Positions 24,161 to 33,055 of a stretch of 64,000 bases of DNA are shown here, piece by piece. Source of the stretch: Bin87 sp965261925 (GTDB lineage: Bacteria; Chloroflexota; Dehalococcoidia; Lucifugimonadales; UBA3495). A program made the position numbers and the translations under genes. The stretch lies in the NCBI GenBank assembly GCA_965261925.1, contig OZ253486.1, positions 2,480,001-2,544,000 on the forward strand, given 5' to 3'. The notes under the pieces are model-generated. The model worked only from the letters and a program-made list of their open reading frames with translations. It ran no database searches and had not been told where the DNA came from. Positions within the stretch are counted from its first letter, which is position 1, and each line of letters begins with the position of its first letter.

Positions 24161-24939
24161 CGGTAATCGACACCAGCGTCATGCAGGAACGCATCGGCCA
24201 GCTGTGCCACCAATTCAAGCTGCCCACCATGGGCGCCCAGTCGGTGGACCGTTTCACCGCCTCCGGACATGGCGACGCCCTACCCATCTTCCTCGAGGTC
24301 CTGGAACAGGAAGCCGACGATCGCCGCCACCGGCGCATCAACCGGCTGCGTCAGTCGTCCAGGCTCCCCTCGGGCAAGACCTGGGAAACCTTCGAGCACC
24401 ACCGGATGCCCCTGGCCCTGCGGCAGCAACTGGACCATCTGGCCCAGGGCAGTTTCGTGGAACACGGCGTCAACGTGCTGGCCTTCGGACTGCCCGGCAC
24501 CGGCAAGACCCACGCGCTCTGCGCCCTGGGCCACCGCCTGGTCGAAGCCGGACACTCGGTCCTCTTCGCACCGGCCTACCGCCTGGTGCAGGAACTACTC
24601 GCCGCCAAGCGCGACCTGGACCTACCCCGCCGGCTGCGCAAGCTGGACAACTTCGACTTCCTGCTCCTTGACGATCTCGGCTACCTGCCCCAGGGCGCCG
24701 AAGAGTCCGAGGTCCTCTTCACCCTGATCGCGGAACGCTACGAACGCAGGTCGCTGGGCATCACGTCCAACCTGGTCTTCTCAGAGTGGGAGCGCATCTT
24801 CGCCAACCCCATGGCCACCGCCGCGGCGATTGACCGGGTCGTGCACCACTCCGTGATCCTGGAGTTTGACGTCCCCAGCTACCGGACTGATGCCGCCCAG
24901 CAACGGGGCCAGGCCGAGGGGGTGAACCGGCAAAAATAG
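24157..24939 (+). CDS. istB: IS21-family ATPase IstB
   Basis: 260 residues. The start ATG 24157 overlaps the istA stop. An AAA+ fold is visible: Walker A GLPGTGKT (111-118), Walker B FLLLDDLGY (about 168-176), sensor and GITSNLVFSEW (about 206-216). IstB forms a decamer-like assembly that bends target DNA and stimulates IstA. The C-terminus runs into the IS right-end repeats, as usual. An open frame upstream in another phase is only an overlap with istA. Confidence 0.92.
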   Translation: MTVIDTSVMQERIGQLCHQFKLPTMGAQSVDRFTASGHGDALPIFLEVLEQEADDRRHRRINRLRQSSRLPSGKTWETFEHHRMPLALRQQLDHLAQGSFVEHGVNVLAFGLPGTGKTHALCALGHRLVEAGHSVLFAPAYRLVQELLAAKRDLDLPRRLRKLDNFDFLLLDDLGYLPQGAEESEVLFTLIAERYERRSLGITSNLVFSEWERIFANPMATAAAIDRVVHHSVILEFDVPSYRTDAAQQRGQAEGVNRQK

Positions 24940-24969
24940 TGGACGTTTTTTCGGCAAGAATAGTTGACG

Positions 24970-25320
24970 CGGGACAGCCGTGGGGCTGATTACCGCTTCG
25001 AGACCTGGTCACCAATCGTATATCCATCGCCTGCACCATCAAAAACCCGGAGGCATCCCATCGCAACATCAGTTTGAGTTCGTGCGTTGGAAGCGTTATC
25101 GCCTGTGCCCTGCCGGCGCCACATCATTACGAAGATCGCGATTGACATAATTGATCCGTCTATATCCCGTACATCCTGTCCATCCATGCCATGACCCCCG
25201 GTTGACCCCGTCCCCGCGCTGCCCTATCATCCCGGCCATCACACAAGAGTCCCTTCTCCCGCTACGGGAGAGGGCTGGGGTCAGGGTACAACCCTGCCCG
25301 TCGCCAAGAGAGGTGCAGCC
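24970..25320. other. Gene-free region with dispersed-repeat-like segments
   Basis: No gene seen. Two stretches look like intergenic dispersed repeats: one near 25160-25190 (ATATCCCGTACATCCTGTCC) and a CCCTTCTCCC/GGGAGAGGG palindrome around 25253-25276, similar in kind to the interior of the MITE at 20024-20149. GAGAGG 8 bp before 25321 is the ribosome site of the next gene. Confidence 0.5.
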
Positions 25321-27003
25321 ATGCGTGGAGCCGAAGCAGTTGTCCGGGCCCTAGAACAGGAAGGAATACGTTACATATCCGGTTTTGCCGGCGGTGGACT
25401 CGCCCCCCTCTGGGGCCCCTTGCGCGCCTCCACGGTACGGCCCTTTGCCGCCCGCAACGAGCGCCTCGGCGTTGAGATTGCCGACGGCTACGCCCGCGCC
25501 ACGGGTGAGGTCGGCGTCGCCATGACCGGCACCGGGCCGGGCGCCACCAACTGCCTCACCGGCATCGCCGGTTGCTATGCCGACAACGTTCCCGTGCTGC
25601 TCCTTATGGGTCAGCACCCGCTGCGGAACCTCGGCCAGGAGTGGCAGCAGGAGGTCTCCGCCAGCATCTTCGACGGCCTGTGCAAGTGGCGCGGCTCCTT
25701 CACCCGCGTCCAGGACATCCCCCAGGTTATGCGCCGCGCCTTCACCGCGCTCCGTTCCGGGTCCCCCGGACCGGTGGTGCTGGAAATGCACCAGGACGTC
25801 CTCACCGCCGAGGCCGACGAGTCGGTTCTCGCCTACACCCCGGTAGGTACCCCCGGCAAGTCCGGCCCCGCCGATGCCGAAGTCCAGCGCGCCGCAGATA
25901 TGCTGGTCGGCGCGAGCCTCCCAGTCCTCAACGCCGGGGGTGGCGCCATGAGCGCCGGCGCCGCTGATGAAGTCCGCGAGCTCGCCGAACTGCTCTCCAT
26001 GCCCGTCGCCACTACCATTATGGGCAAGGGCATCTTCCCAGAAAATCACCCGCTCTCCCTCGGCGGCGGCGTCTACCCCCGCAGCCGTTACGCCTCCGGC
26101 GCCGCCATCCAGATCAACCGGAAAGCCGATGTCGTCCTCGCCGTCGGAAACTCCTTCCGCCAGCCCAACGGCACCGACGGCCGGCCAATCCCGGCCGGCG
26201 TCAGCATCATCCACATCAATGCCGATCCCGCTGACATCAACAAGACCTACCAGGTCGATCTCCCTATGCTCGCGGACGCCAAGCTGGCCCTCCGCGCCAT
26301 CATCGACGCCGTCCGCCAGCGCATCGGCCCCAGCGGCGGCGGCATCAAGCAGGAAATCGTTGATGAGATCCGCGCGTGCCACGAGAAATCCGAGGCCGAG
26401 TGGATGCCGCGCTTCACCGACTCTGAGACCCCTACCAACGGGTACCGTGTCGTCCATGAGCTGCAGCAGCTGATCGACCCGGACCGCACCATCGCCCTCC
26501 ATGACGCTGGGGGCAGCCGCGGTTACGTGGTTCCCTTCTGGCAAACCACTCGCCCGCGCAACTTCGTCGCCATGGGCGGTATGGCTGCCATGGGTTGGTC
26601 CGTCGGCGCTGCCATCGGCACCAAGCTCGGCCGCCCGGACCATCTGGTGGTGCACGTCCTCGGCGACGCGTCCTTCGGCATGACCGGCATGGACCTGGAG
26701 ACCGCCTCCCGCATGGGCCTGCCCATCCTCACCGTCGTCATTAATAACGGCGGCACCGGCGGCGGCATGATGGGCATGGAAGACCCCAACGGAACGCCCC
26801 CGGAGATGGCCGTCCTCGGCGGAAACTTCAGCGTCGTTGCCAACGGCCTCGGTTGCTTCTCTGAACGGGTCGAGCATCCCGAGGACATCCGCCCGGCCTT
26901 CCAGCGCGCCATCCGCGCCACCGAGGAAGGCCAGTCCGCCCTCGTCGAGGTCATGATCCGCCCGCTGCCGACTCCGGAAATCCCGGACGACTGGTCGCTA
27001 TAA
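25321..27003 (+). CDS. Thiamine-diphosphate enzyme, acetolactate-synthase-like, second copy
   Basis: 560 residues. The Pyr domain has the catalytic Glu (E47, in PFAARNERLGVEIADGYARA), then GTGPGATNCLTGIAGCYAD; the PP domain has LGDASFGMTG and ends in VINNGGTGGG, the ThDP-Mg site. NER replaces the usual HEQ of acetolactate synthases, and it is only distantly similar to the protein at 17206-18924. A decarboxylase or carboligase for a keto acid is likely. It stands before a formamidase gene with two palindromes between. Confidence 0.76.
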   Translation: MRGAEAVVRALEQEGIRYISGFAGGGLAPLWGPLRASTVRPFAARNERLGVEIADGYARATGEVGVAMTGTGPGATNCLTGIAGCYADNVPVLLLMGQHPLRNLGQEWQQEVSASIFDGLCKWRGSFTRVQDIPQVMRRAFTALRSGSPGPVVLEMHQDVLTAEADESVLAYTPVGTPGKSGPADAEVQRAADMLVGASLPVLNAGGGAMSAGAADEVRELAELLSMPVATTIMGKGIFPENHPLSLGGGVYPRSRYASGAAIQINRKADVVLAVGNSFRQPNGTDGRPIPAGVSIIHINADPADINKTYQVDLPMLADAKLALRAIIDAVRQRIGPSGGGIKQEIVDEIRACHEKSEAEWMPRFTDSETPTNGYRVVHELQQLIDPDRTIALHDAGGSRGYVVPFWQTTRPRNFVAMGGMAAMGWSVGAAIGTKLGRPDHLVVHVLGDASFGMTGMDLETASRMGLPILTVVINNGGTGGGMMGMEDPNGTPPEMAVLGGNFSVVANGLGCFSERVEHPEDIRPAFQRAIRATEEGQSALVEVMIRPLPTPEIPDDWSL

Positions 27004-27005
27004 CG

Positions 27006-27035
27006 CGTGGGGGCGGACCAAAATTCGCCCCCACG
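27006..27035. repeat. Intergenic palindrome CGTGGGGGCG / CGCCCCCACG
   Basis: A 10-bp perfect stem starting three bases after the ThDP enzyme stop codon, probably its transcription terminator or a RNA-stabilising hairpin. Confidence 0.7.
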
Positions 27036-27051
27036 TCTGCGACGAAACGCG

Positions 27052-27078
27052 TGCGGGCGGGTGTCAAACCCGCCCGCA
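27052..27078. repeat. Intergenic palindrome TGCGGGCGGGT / ACCCGCCCGCA
   Basis: An 11-bp perfect stem with a 5-nt loop, 16 bp after the previous palindrome and about 40 bp before the formamidase start. Same GC-rich hairpin class. Confidence 0.7.
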
Positions 27079-27120
27079 TCTTGAATCCACGGTCTACCGA
27101 TTGCTCCAGGAGGAAACGCC

Positions 27121-28233
27121 ATGCAGTCCGTCACCATCGATCGCGCCAAGCGTCTCAAGGAACAGCCGAACTTCGGACACAATCGCTGGCACCCCGACGT
27201 CCCGCCCATCGTCGAGGTCGACCCCGGCGAGGAGGTTGTACTCGAGACCCGCGACGCCTCGGATTCCCAGATCCAGCCCGCCATGACCGCCGCCGATCTC
27301 GCCGGCCTCGACGCCAAGGTTGGTCACCCACTCACCGGGCCGGTCTACGTCAAAGGCGCGGAACCCGGCGACCTCCTCGAGATCGAGTACCTTGACATAA
27401 CCGCTCAGCCCCGGGGCTGGACCCGCAATCGTCCTGGCGCTGGCTTCCTCCGGGACGTCTTTACCGACCCCTATCTCGTCCATTGGGACATCGCGGATGG
27501 TTGGGCCACGTCCGCCCAGATTCCCGGTGTCCGCATCCCCGATGGGTCTTTCATGGGCACGGCGGGTCTGGCTCCTTCGCACGCTCAGTTGGACGCTTGG
27601 GCCTCCCGCGAGGCCGACTGGGTGCGCCGGGGCGGGCAGGCCGCTCCCCCGGACCCTGAGGACGCGGTGCCCGCCGGTGGCCGTATCGCTAACGAAGGGC
27701 TGCGCACCATTCCCCCCCGCGAAAACTGCGGCAACATCGACGCCAAGCAACTCACCACGGGATCACGGCTATTCATCCCCGTCGCAGTTCCGGGCGGTCT
27801 CTACTCAGCGGGAGACGGTCACTTCGCTCAGGGTGACGGCGAGGTTTGCATTACCGCTATCGAAATGGGTGCAACCGCTGCCGTCCGATTCGCCGTCCAC
27901 AAGGGCGAGGCTGCGCGGCATAACATAATCTTCCCGCGCTACTCCCACCCCGGCTACTTCCTGCCGCCCGAATGGGCCGCGCCTCGTAACTTCACCGCCA
28001 CTGTCGGCTACCCCATTCGCGCGGACGGTACCCAGGAGGGCGAGGGTAGCCTGTCCCTCGCCGCTCGCAACGCCATGCTCAACATGATCGCCCTGCTGCA
28101 GGAACGTGGTTGGACCGCAGAGCAGGCTTACATAATTTGTAGCGTCGCCGTGGATCTACGCGTGAGCAACATCGTGGACCTGCCCAACGTCACCGTGTCG
28201 GCCTTCCTTCCCGAGGGCATTTTCAACGGCTAG
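27121..28233 (+). CDS. Acetamidase/formamidase family protein
   Basis: 370 residues, GGAGG 7 bp before ATG. The FmdA/AmdA family hydrolyses formamide or acetamide to ammonia and the acid. Diagnostic stretches are present: an N-terminal HNRWHPD, the strand PLTGPVYVKGAEPGDLLEIE, the ENCGNIDAKQL segment of the active-site region, and GGLYSAGDGHFAQGDGEV, which carries likely metal ligands. The protein is complete and close to the family length. It may provide nitrogen or carbon from amides. Confidence 0.85.
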   Translation: MQSVTIDRAKRLKEQPNFGHNRWHPDVPPIVEVDPGEEVVLETRDASDSQIQPAMTAADLAGLDAKVGHPLTGPVYVKGAEPGDLLEIEYLDITAQPRGWTRNRPGAGFLRDVFTDPYLVHWDIADGWATSAQIPGVRIPDGSFMGTAGLAPSHAQLDAWASREADWVRRGGQAAPPDPEDAVPAGGRIANEGLRTIPPRENCGNIDAKQLTTGSRLFIPVAVPGGLYSAGDGHFAQGDGEVCITAIEMGATAAVRFAVHKGEAARHNIIFPRYSHPGYFLPPEWAAPRNFTATVGYPIRADGTQEGEGSLSLAARNAMLNMIALLQERGWTAEQAYIICSVAVDLRVSNIVDLPNVTVSAFLPEGIFNG

Positions 28234-28260
28234 CGCACACAAACCGTTGATTTCCTGAGG

Positions 28261-28287
28261 GGGGGCCCATCTTGGGCCCCCTTTTTT
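28261..28287 (+). terminator. Terminator after formamidase
   Basis: A 9-bp perfect stem GGGGGCCCA/TGGGCCCCC (28261-28269 with 28273-28281) with loop TCT is followed by TTTTTT, 28 bp after the stop codon. A classic intrinsic terminator. Confidence 0.88.
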
Positions 28288-28531
28288 GCGCGCAACACTC
28301 TCTGCGCGCCTGCGAGCACGTCGGGGTGACTGACTCGGCGTAGGTTCCAAGCTCCGCACCAATGGCCGTTTGACGGCGAAACGCCCCGACCATTTGCCAC
28401 CGGCCGGGGCAATCCGTTGTCCGTCGCTTGCGCGAAGAACGTGCACACCGGTGAACCAGCTCGCCTGTGGTCTGCCGATGTGTCACCTGCGTCGCGGGCG
28501 GCTCTGGGGCCGCTCCGCGACGTGGTTGCGA

Positions 28532-28759
28532 TTAGTTGTTCGTGCGCTTGACCTCGAGCACTTCACCAGGGGCCAGCGCGACGCGCTTTACGTTGATGCC
28601 CATCTTGAGCATCCAGTAACCCAGCGTGGCCTTGCTGACACCCAGGGTGTCGGCCGTCGCCGTCAATCCTTGGTCGTTGACCAGTTCCGGCAGCAACCGC
28701 TCCAGGGGCTGGTCGAATTCCTTTTCTACGCGAAGCATCAATTTGGTTTTGCGTGCCAT
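28532..28759 (-). CDS. Small helix-turn-helix protein
   Basis: 75 residues, GGAGG 6 bp before ATG. Helical throughout: EFDQPLERLLPELVNDQ, then TATADTLGVSKATLGYWMLKMGI, which reads as an HTH with a recognition helix starting VSKATL. The C-terminus is basic and short. It is divergent to a long gene-free region holding short repeats (28760-29627), so it may bind there. Target and partners unknown. Confidence 0.65.
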   Translation of the reverse strand: MARKTKLMLRVEKEFDQPLERLLPELVNDQGLTATADTLGVSKATLGYWMLKMGINVKRVALAPGEVLEVKRTNN

Positions 28760-29627
28760 GATGCACCTCCGTCGGTGTACCTATTGATGTACATTCGATA
28801 ATCGACAGTGCTGGTACCCTGTTATTCCGTTACCGGTATGAACTTGACGCTACACTACCGAGGGATTTACCGAATGTCAAGCGTAGCCAAAGAACAATCC
28901 TAAAAGATTTTTATATTCTTTTAGAACGCCTCTGGTTACGTGCCTATTTTGGCACAGGGGAAATCTGGTTGCTAGGAACCGGAAACCCGAATTTGGTCAA
29001 TTTTCGCGACTTTCCGTCTTTGTCCTCGGTCAGGGTCCGGTCCGCCGGGTTGGCGGGGAGCGAGTCCAGGAGTGGAGGCGCCGAAACGTGTTACCTGGTC
29101 AATTGAATGTCATTGGTGAATGCCCGCGGCCTGTCCAGGCGTTGGTGTACCGCCGACCAAGAAGCCCTCACGACAGGTACCGTCGATCACCCAACCCGAT
29201 TCAGTGTACAGATTATCGGTACACGCCGAAGAGGAAGCTTCTCGCGGATCGATGAGCGACGGCGCAGAGTAGTAGTGTAGTGATGATTTGGCAATGTATG
29301 GCTTACCGGTACACCGCTAAGGTCATGATCGGTTACGCTGCACTTACTTCGGGTTACACGTGAAGGGGCAACAGAAAATGTACTGTAGATGAAGATGCAC
29401 GAGCCCGTGTTCGTGTACTGCCGGAATGGTTAATGGGTAATGTAATTGCAGCTGAAGTACACTGCCGGGAATGCTGTTGGCATTGGACCCACCGCGCGTG
29501 ATCGTTGGTTCTCGTGAGCGAAGCCCATCCCTCGGCATGCGCTGCGCGGTTGACACCGCCGGACGTCCTACCTAATCTGGGCCGACGCGCCGTTGCGGCG
29601 CATAGTCATCCACAAGGGAGACCGGCT
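28760..29627. other. Gene-free region with GTAC-rich short repeats
   Basis: No gene seen in 868 bp. GTAC occurs about 11 times where roughly three are expected, several as GGTGTACC or its complement (28774-28781, 29144-29151, 29308-29315) and a near copy at 29218-29225. An AT-rich 8-bp inverted repeat CTAAAAGA/TCTTTTAG lies at 28900-28907/28917-28924. This looks like a regulatory or protein-binding region rather than decayed coding DNA. Confidence 0.5.
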
Positions 29628-30596
29628 TTGGGCATACCAACCATGCGCGACGTGTATCGTGCCCGCGCCACGATCAGCTCTTACTTTCCGCGCACGCCGT
29701 TGACCTATTCGGCTGGACTTAGTGAGGCCCTGGACGCCGAGGTCTACTTGAAGCACGAGGAGCATCTGCCTCTGGGCGCGTTTAAGGCTCGCGGCGGCAT
29801 CAATCTGCTTGCCAACATGGATGAAGCGGACCGGCAGCGCGGCGTCATCACCGCCAGTAGCGGCAATCACGGTCAGTCCATCGCCAGCGCCTGCCGGGTC
29901 TTCGGAGCCCGGGCAATGATCGGGCTGCCGGTGGATGCGAATCCTAATAAGGTTGCGTCAATGGAAGGCTTGGGCGCTGAGCTGATTTTCCACGGAGCGA
30001 ACTTCGATGAAGCCCGTCGATACTGCGAGCGCCTCGCTGCAGAAGAGGGTTACCGCTATGTTCACCCGGTCAATGAGCCGGAACTGATAGCGGGAGTTGC
30101 CACCGCCAGCCTCGAAATCGTCGAGGACCTGCCAGATGTTGACGTGATGTTCCTGCCGATCGGTGGTGGCAGCGGCGTATCAGGAGCGTGCGTTGTCGCT
30201 CAGGCGCTCAACCCCGGAATCCGCGTCGTCGCTGTTCAATCGGAAGCCGCTCCCGCCGCTTACCTGTCCTGGCAGCAGGGACAGCTGGTGCAAGCCCCCA
30301 TGGGTACGTGGGTGGAAGGCACGGCGACAGCTGAAGGTTACGAGCTGCCACAGCAGATAATGCGGCACCGTTTGCACGACTTCGTCTTGGTCGGCGAGGA
30401 CGACATCCGCCGCGCGGTGGCGATGCTGATTGAGAAGGCGCACACTCTCGCCGAAGGCGCCGGGGCCACCGCGTTGGCCGGAGCCGTGCGCCGTCAGGAC
30501 TTGGTGCAGGGGCGAAAAATATCGATAACCGTCAGCGGCGGCAACATCACGCTGGCACAGCTGCGTGATTGCATTGACGTCTACCTGGGAGAATGA
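29628..30596 (+). CDS. PLP-dependent threonine/serine dehydratase-like enzyme
   Basis: 322 residues from TTG 29628 (AGGGAG 7 bp upstream); ATG 29643 is possible. Fold type II PLP enzyme: the PLP lysine is in LGAFKARGG, the substrate loop SSGNHGQS follows, and the phosphate loop GGGSGVSGAC comes later. The C-terminal SGGNITL is typical. Members include threonine dehydratase, serine racemase and hydroxyectoine-utilisation dehydratase EutB; with no regulatory ACT domain it is the catabolic single-domain type. It is convergent with the next gene, stop codons touching. Confidence 0.82.
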   Translation: MGIPTMRDVYRARATISSYFPRTPLTYSAGLSEALDAEVYLKHEEHLPLGAFKARGGINLLANMDEADRQRGVITASSGNHGQSIASACRVFGARAMIGLPVDANPNKVASMEGLGAELIFHGANFDEARRYCERLAAEEGYRYVHPVNEPELIAGVATASLEIVEDLPDVDVMFLPIGGGSGVSGACVVAQALNPGIRVVAVQSEAAPAAYLSWQQGQLVQAPMGTWVEGTATAEGYELPQQIMRHRLHDFVLVGEDDIRRAVAMLIEKAHTLAEGAGATALAGAVRRQDLVQGRKISITVSGGNITLAQLRDCIDVYLGE

Positions 30597-31607
30597 CTAC
30601 CTTTCTTCCAGAAAACGCGCCAGTTCATCCCGTCGGAATTCGGGCAGCGTGCGCTCGCCGCTCCGGTCGATCAGCCAAAGACCGTCCGAGGGCTCCATCA
30701 TCTGGCCGATTTCCCAGCCGCTGACGCCCAGCCGATCCAGGGCGCGCAGGGCCCTCGGCACATCACCTGCCGGCATGGTCGCGATCAGGGCGCCTGAGCC
30801 CAGCAGTCCCAGTGGGTCTATCCCCAACGCCTCGCAGATGGCCGCGCACTCCGGGAGCAACGGCACGCTCTCCGCTTCCGCCACCAGGCCCAGGCTCGAC
30901 GCCGCGGCAATTTCCCGGAGGGCGGTGATCAGCCCTCCTTCGGTCACGTCGTGCATGCTGTGCACTGTTCCGGTTTCGAATAGCGCCCGCGCTGCTGCCA
31001 GTACACTGATACCTGGATCGTCCAGGTAGGCCATGGCCCTGGTTAGTGAACCGGTGTCCAGGCCCCGCTCTCGCAGTTCGTCCGCGTGTTCCCGTGCCAG
31101 TATCGCCGTGCCTTCGATTGCCACGCCGGTTGTGACGACAATACTGTCACCGTCTTGCGCTCCCCCGGTGGACACCAATCGGGAGCGGTCCTCAAGTTCG
31201 CCCAGCATCGTGCCGGCCACGATGGGCCGCGGTATCCCGTCGGCCACTTCGGTGTGTCCGCCAACTATTGCCACTCCCAGCTGACGGCACGCGTCCGCGA
31301 TATCGGCGAAGATGCCCCGTACATCGTCGATTTCGGAGTCGGCCGGCAACAACACGGTGGGCAGAAACCACCGTGGAACACCGCCGGTGCAGGCCACGTC
31401 GTTGGCGTTGACCTGGACCGCGTACCATCCTATTTTGTCAGTGGCGAACGTAATCGGGTCTGATTTGGCGATCAGGACCCGATCACCCATGTCCAGCACG
31501 GCGCAGTCCTCTCCCACGCTCGGGCCAACCAATACCCTGGGGTCAGTGACGCCCAGATCTGAGAGCAACTCCGCCATGAAGTGGGGCGGCAATTTTCCTG
31601 TTTCCAA
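30597..31607 (-). CDS. AIR-synthase-like (PurM/HypE/SelD superfamily) protein
   Basis: 336 residues from TTG 31607 (AAGGA 6 bp upstream); an open frame extends to 31745 but lacks a start signal. The PurM-like N-terminal domain has VGEDCAVLDMGDRVLIAKSDPITF and the metal/ATP segment VNANDVACTGGVPRWFL; the C-terminal domain has HDVTEGGLITALREIA and LLGSGALIATMP. These are the signatures of HypE and AIR synthase relatives. No hyp or pur genes lie nearby, so it is an orphan ATP-dependent enzyme, probably a HypE-like dehydratase. Convergent with 29628-30596. Confidence 0.78.
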   Translation of the reverse strand: METGKLPPHFMAELLSDLGVTDPRVLVGPSVGEDCAVLDMGDRVLIAKSDPITFATDKIGWYAVQVNANDVACTGGVPRWFLPTVLLPADSEIDDVRGIFADIADACRQLGVAIVGGHTEVADGIPRPIVAGTMLGELEDRSRLVSTGGAQDGDSIVVTTGVAIEGTAILAREHADELRERGLDTGSLTRAMAYLDDPGISVLAAARALFETGTVHSMHDVTEGGLITALREIAAASSLGLVAEAESVPLLPECAAICEALGIDPLGLLGSGALIATMPAGDVPRALRALDRLGVSGWEIGQMMEPSDGLWLIDRSGERTLPEFRRDELARFLEER

Positions 31608-31884
31608 TTCCTTTCCTTGTCGCAGGTTGTCCGATTGCGGATAGTTTAACAGAAGCACCTGTTCCCAGGGTTCTCGGGTCGCTAATCCGTGCTTGCCATG
31701 AGGGACGTTCGTCACCACCTTTGCGCCGTTTGGTTGCGCGCGCAACCGGCGACCGTACGGGCGTTTCGGTGGTCATTGGACCGTGCTATCGTCCTGCACC
31801 GTGCTAACGTGCTGCAGAGGAATAGCCGCGCCATCGCGGTTGGGGGGAGGGATTGGTCTGGCTACCCATGCGCGCCCCGCTCAG

Positions 31885-31912
31885 TTGCGCGCCGAATCGT
31901 TCGTGCTATAAT
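31885..31912 (+). promoter_or_regulatory. Promoter of tRNA-Glu
   Basis: TTGCGC (31885-31890), 16-bp spacer, then a perfect TATAAT (31907-31912), about 40 bp before the mature tRNA 5' end. Confidence 0.7.
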
Positions 31913-31953
31913 TCGCGAACTTTCCGGTTGGGCCGTCAATCGGATCCATGCTT

Positions 31954-32030
31954 GGCGCATTCGTCTAGCGGCCCAGGACACCGCCCTCTCAAGGCGGAGA
32001 CCAGGGGTTCGAATCCCCTATGCGCCACCA
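31954..32030 (+). tRNA. tRNA-Glu (anticodon CTC)
   Basis: Acceptor stem GGCGCAT/ATGCGCC, anticodon stem CCGCC/GGCGG with loop CTCTCAA (anticodon CTC), T-loop GGTTCGAATCC, encoded CCA. All arms fold. Confidence 0.93.
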
Positions 32031-32101
32031 ATCGCCAATTACGCCGACGCCGTTATCAGGACGTCGGCGATTTGATATCTGGCCCTGCCTGGGTTTTTGT
32101 T

Positions 32102-32986
32102 ATGGTGGAATCGACGACACTGGCAGCGTTGGTTCTCGTGCTGTCATCCGCCTTCGCACACGCCACCTGGAACCTGCTTCTCAAGCGCGCCCAGCGGCAG
32201 GAGGTCTTCGTATGGTGGCTGTCTGCCGCCGGCGCTGTCGGAGCGGCACCCGTCGCTGTAGTCCTCGCGTTCACCACCGAATTTGATCCTGTCGGGCTCT
32301 GGTTTGTAGCCGCATCTGCGCTCGTGCATATTTGCTACTTCCTCAGTTTGGGACGCAGCCTGGCTCGTGCGGATCTTTCGGTGGCCTACCCCATCGCTCG
32401 CGGTTTCGGGCCTGGACTCGTGCCGGTACTTGCCGTGTTTACCCTGGGCGAAAGCGTCACCATTCCTGGGTGGGTCGGCATCGGCATCATCGTCCTTGGA
32501 ATCTATACCACGGCGTGGTGGGGCCAGGTCCGCAGCATCATTGCGGGGCAACGCGCCGCCACCCGAGCGGGGATCGTCTATGCTCTGATCACGGGTTTGT
32601 GCATCGCTCTGTATACCGTGGTGGACAAACAGGGCGTGTCCTATGTGAGCCCGTTCCTGTACCTCTATCTAACGACATGCGGCGTGGCCGTGGGGATGCT
32701 GCCGTACATTCTGAGGGCGCACGGAGCGTCTGCGGTGGCCCAAGAATGGCGGGGTGGGATGCGGGCGGTCGCCGCCGCGTCGGGCCTTTTGTTCCTTGCC
32801 TACGGGTTGGTGCTAACGGCGATGCGCTTTACGGACGCCAGCTACGTCGCGCCGGCTCGGGAGGTGGGCTTGCTGTTCGCGGTCCTGCTCGGCGTCGTCG
32901 TGTTGAAAGAGCGGATTACCCCCGGTAGGTTGATAGGCGCGGCAATGATAGTCGCGGGGTTGGTGCTGATTACCGCCTTCCGGTAA
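32102..32986 (+). CDS. EamA/DMT-family transporter
   Basis: 294 residues from ATG 32102; upstream frame overlaps the tRNA and is not coding. Ten hydrophobic helices in two EamA repeats: the first half starts LAALVLVLSSAFAHATWNLLLKRA, the second VVDKQGVSYVSPFLYLYL. Repeats end with YPIARGFGPGLVPVLAVFTLGE and YVAPAREVGLLFAVLLGVVVLKE, the family signature. Such inner-membrane carriers export amino acids or other metabolites; the substrate is unknown. No strong ribosome site is visible. Confidence 0.85.
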   Translation: MVESTTLAALVLVLSSAFAHATWNLLLKRAQRQEVFVWWLSAAGAVGAAPVAVVLAFTTEFDPVGLWFVAASALVHICYFLSLGRSLARADLSVAYPIARGFGPGLVPVLAVFTLGESVTIPGWVGIGIIVLGIYTTAWWGQVRSIIAGQRAATRAGIVYALITGLCIALYTVVDKQGVSYVSPFLYLYLTTCGVAVGMLPYILRAHGASAVAQEWRGGMRAVAAASGLLFLAYGLVLTAMRFTDASYVAPAREVGLLFAVLLGVVVLKERITPGRLIGAAMIVAGLVLITAFR

Positions 32987-33003
32987 CGTGCGGTGAGCAG
33001 CGG

Positions 33004-33009
33004 ATATAA
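33004..33009 (+). promoter_or_regulatory. -10 element for the nitroreductase gene
   Basis: A consensus TATAAT lies 47 bp before the nitroreductase start; no convincing -35 hexamer is visible upstream. Confidence 0.4.
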
Positions 33010-33055
33010 TGGGCTCGACGCCGTTAGCAACCAATGCTGCTCGAGGAGGAACACC

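Larger units (their letters stand above)
22582..24969 (+). mobile_element. IS21-family insertion sequence, apparently intact
   Basis: About 2.39 kb. Each end carries two imperfect copies of a terminal motif: left at 22582-22600 and 22604-22622, right (inverted) at 24927-24945 and 24951-24969, of the type CCGGCAAAAATAGTNGACG. Multiple end repeats are a hallmark of IS21. istA and istB inside overlap by ATGA. Both frames are open, so the element may be active. I could not define a target duplication. Confidence 0.88.

Noticed and set aside
23905..24939. Longer istB starting at 23905
   Set aside because: The first 84 codons overlap istA and are Arg/Gly-rich; the ATG at 24157 overlapping the istA stop is the standard IS21 arrangement.
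25351..26877. 508-codon frame antisense to the second ThDP enzyme
   Set aside because: Opposite a complete ThDP protein with catalytic motifs; Gly/Asp/Val-rich composition is that of an antisense frame.
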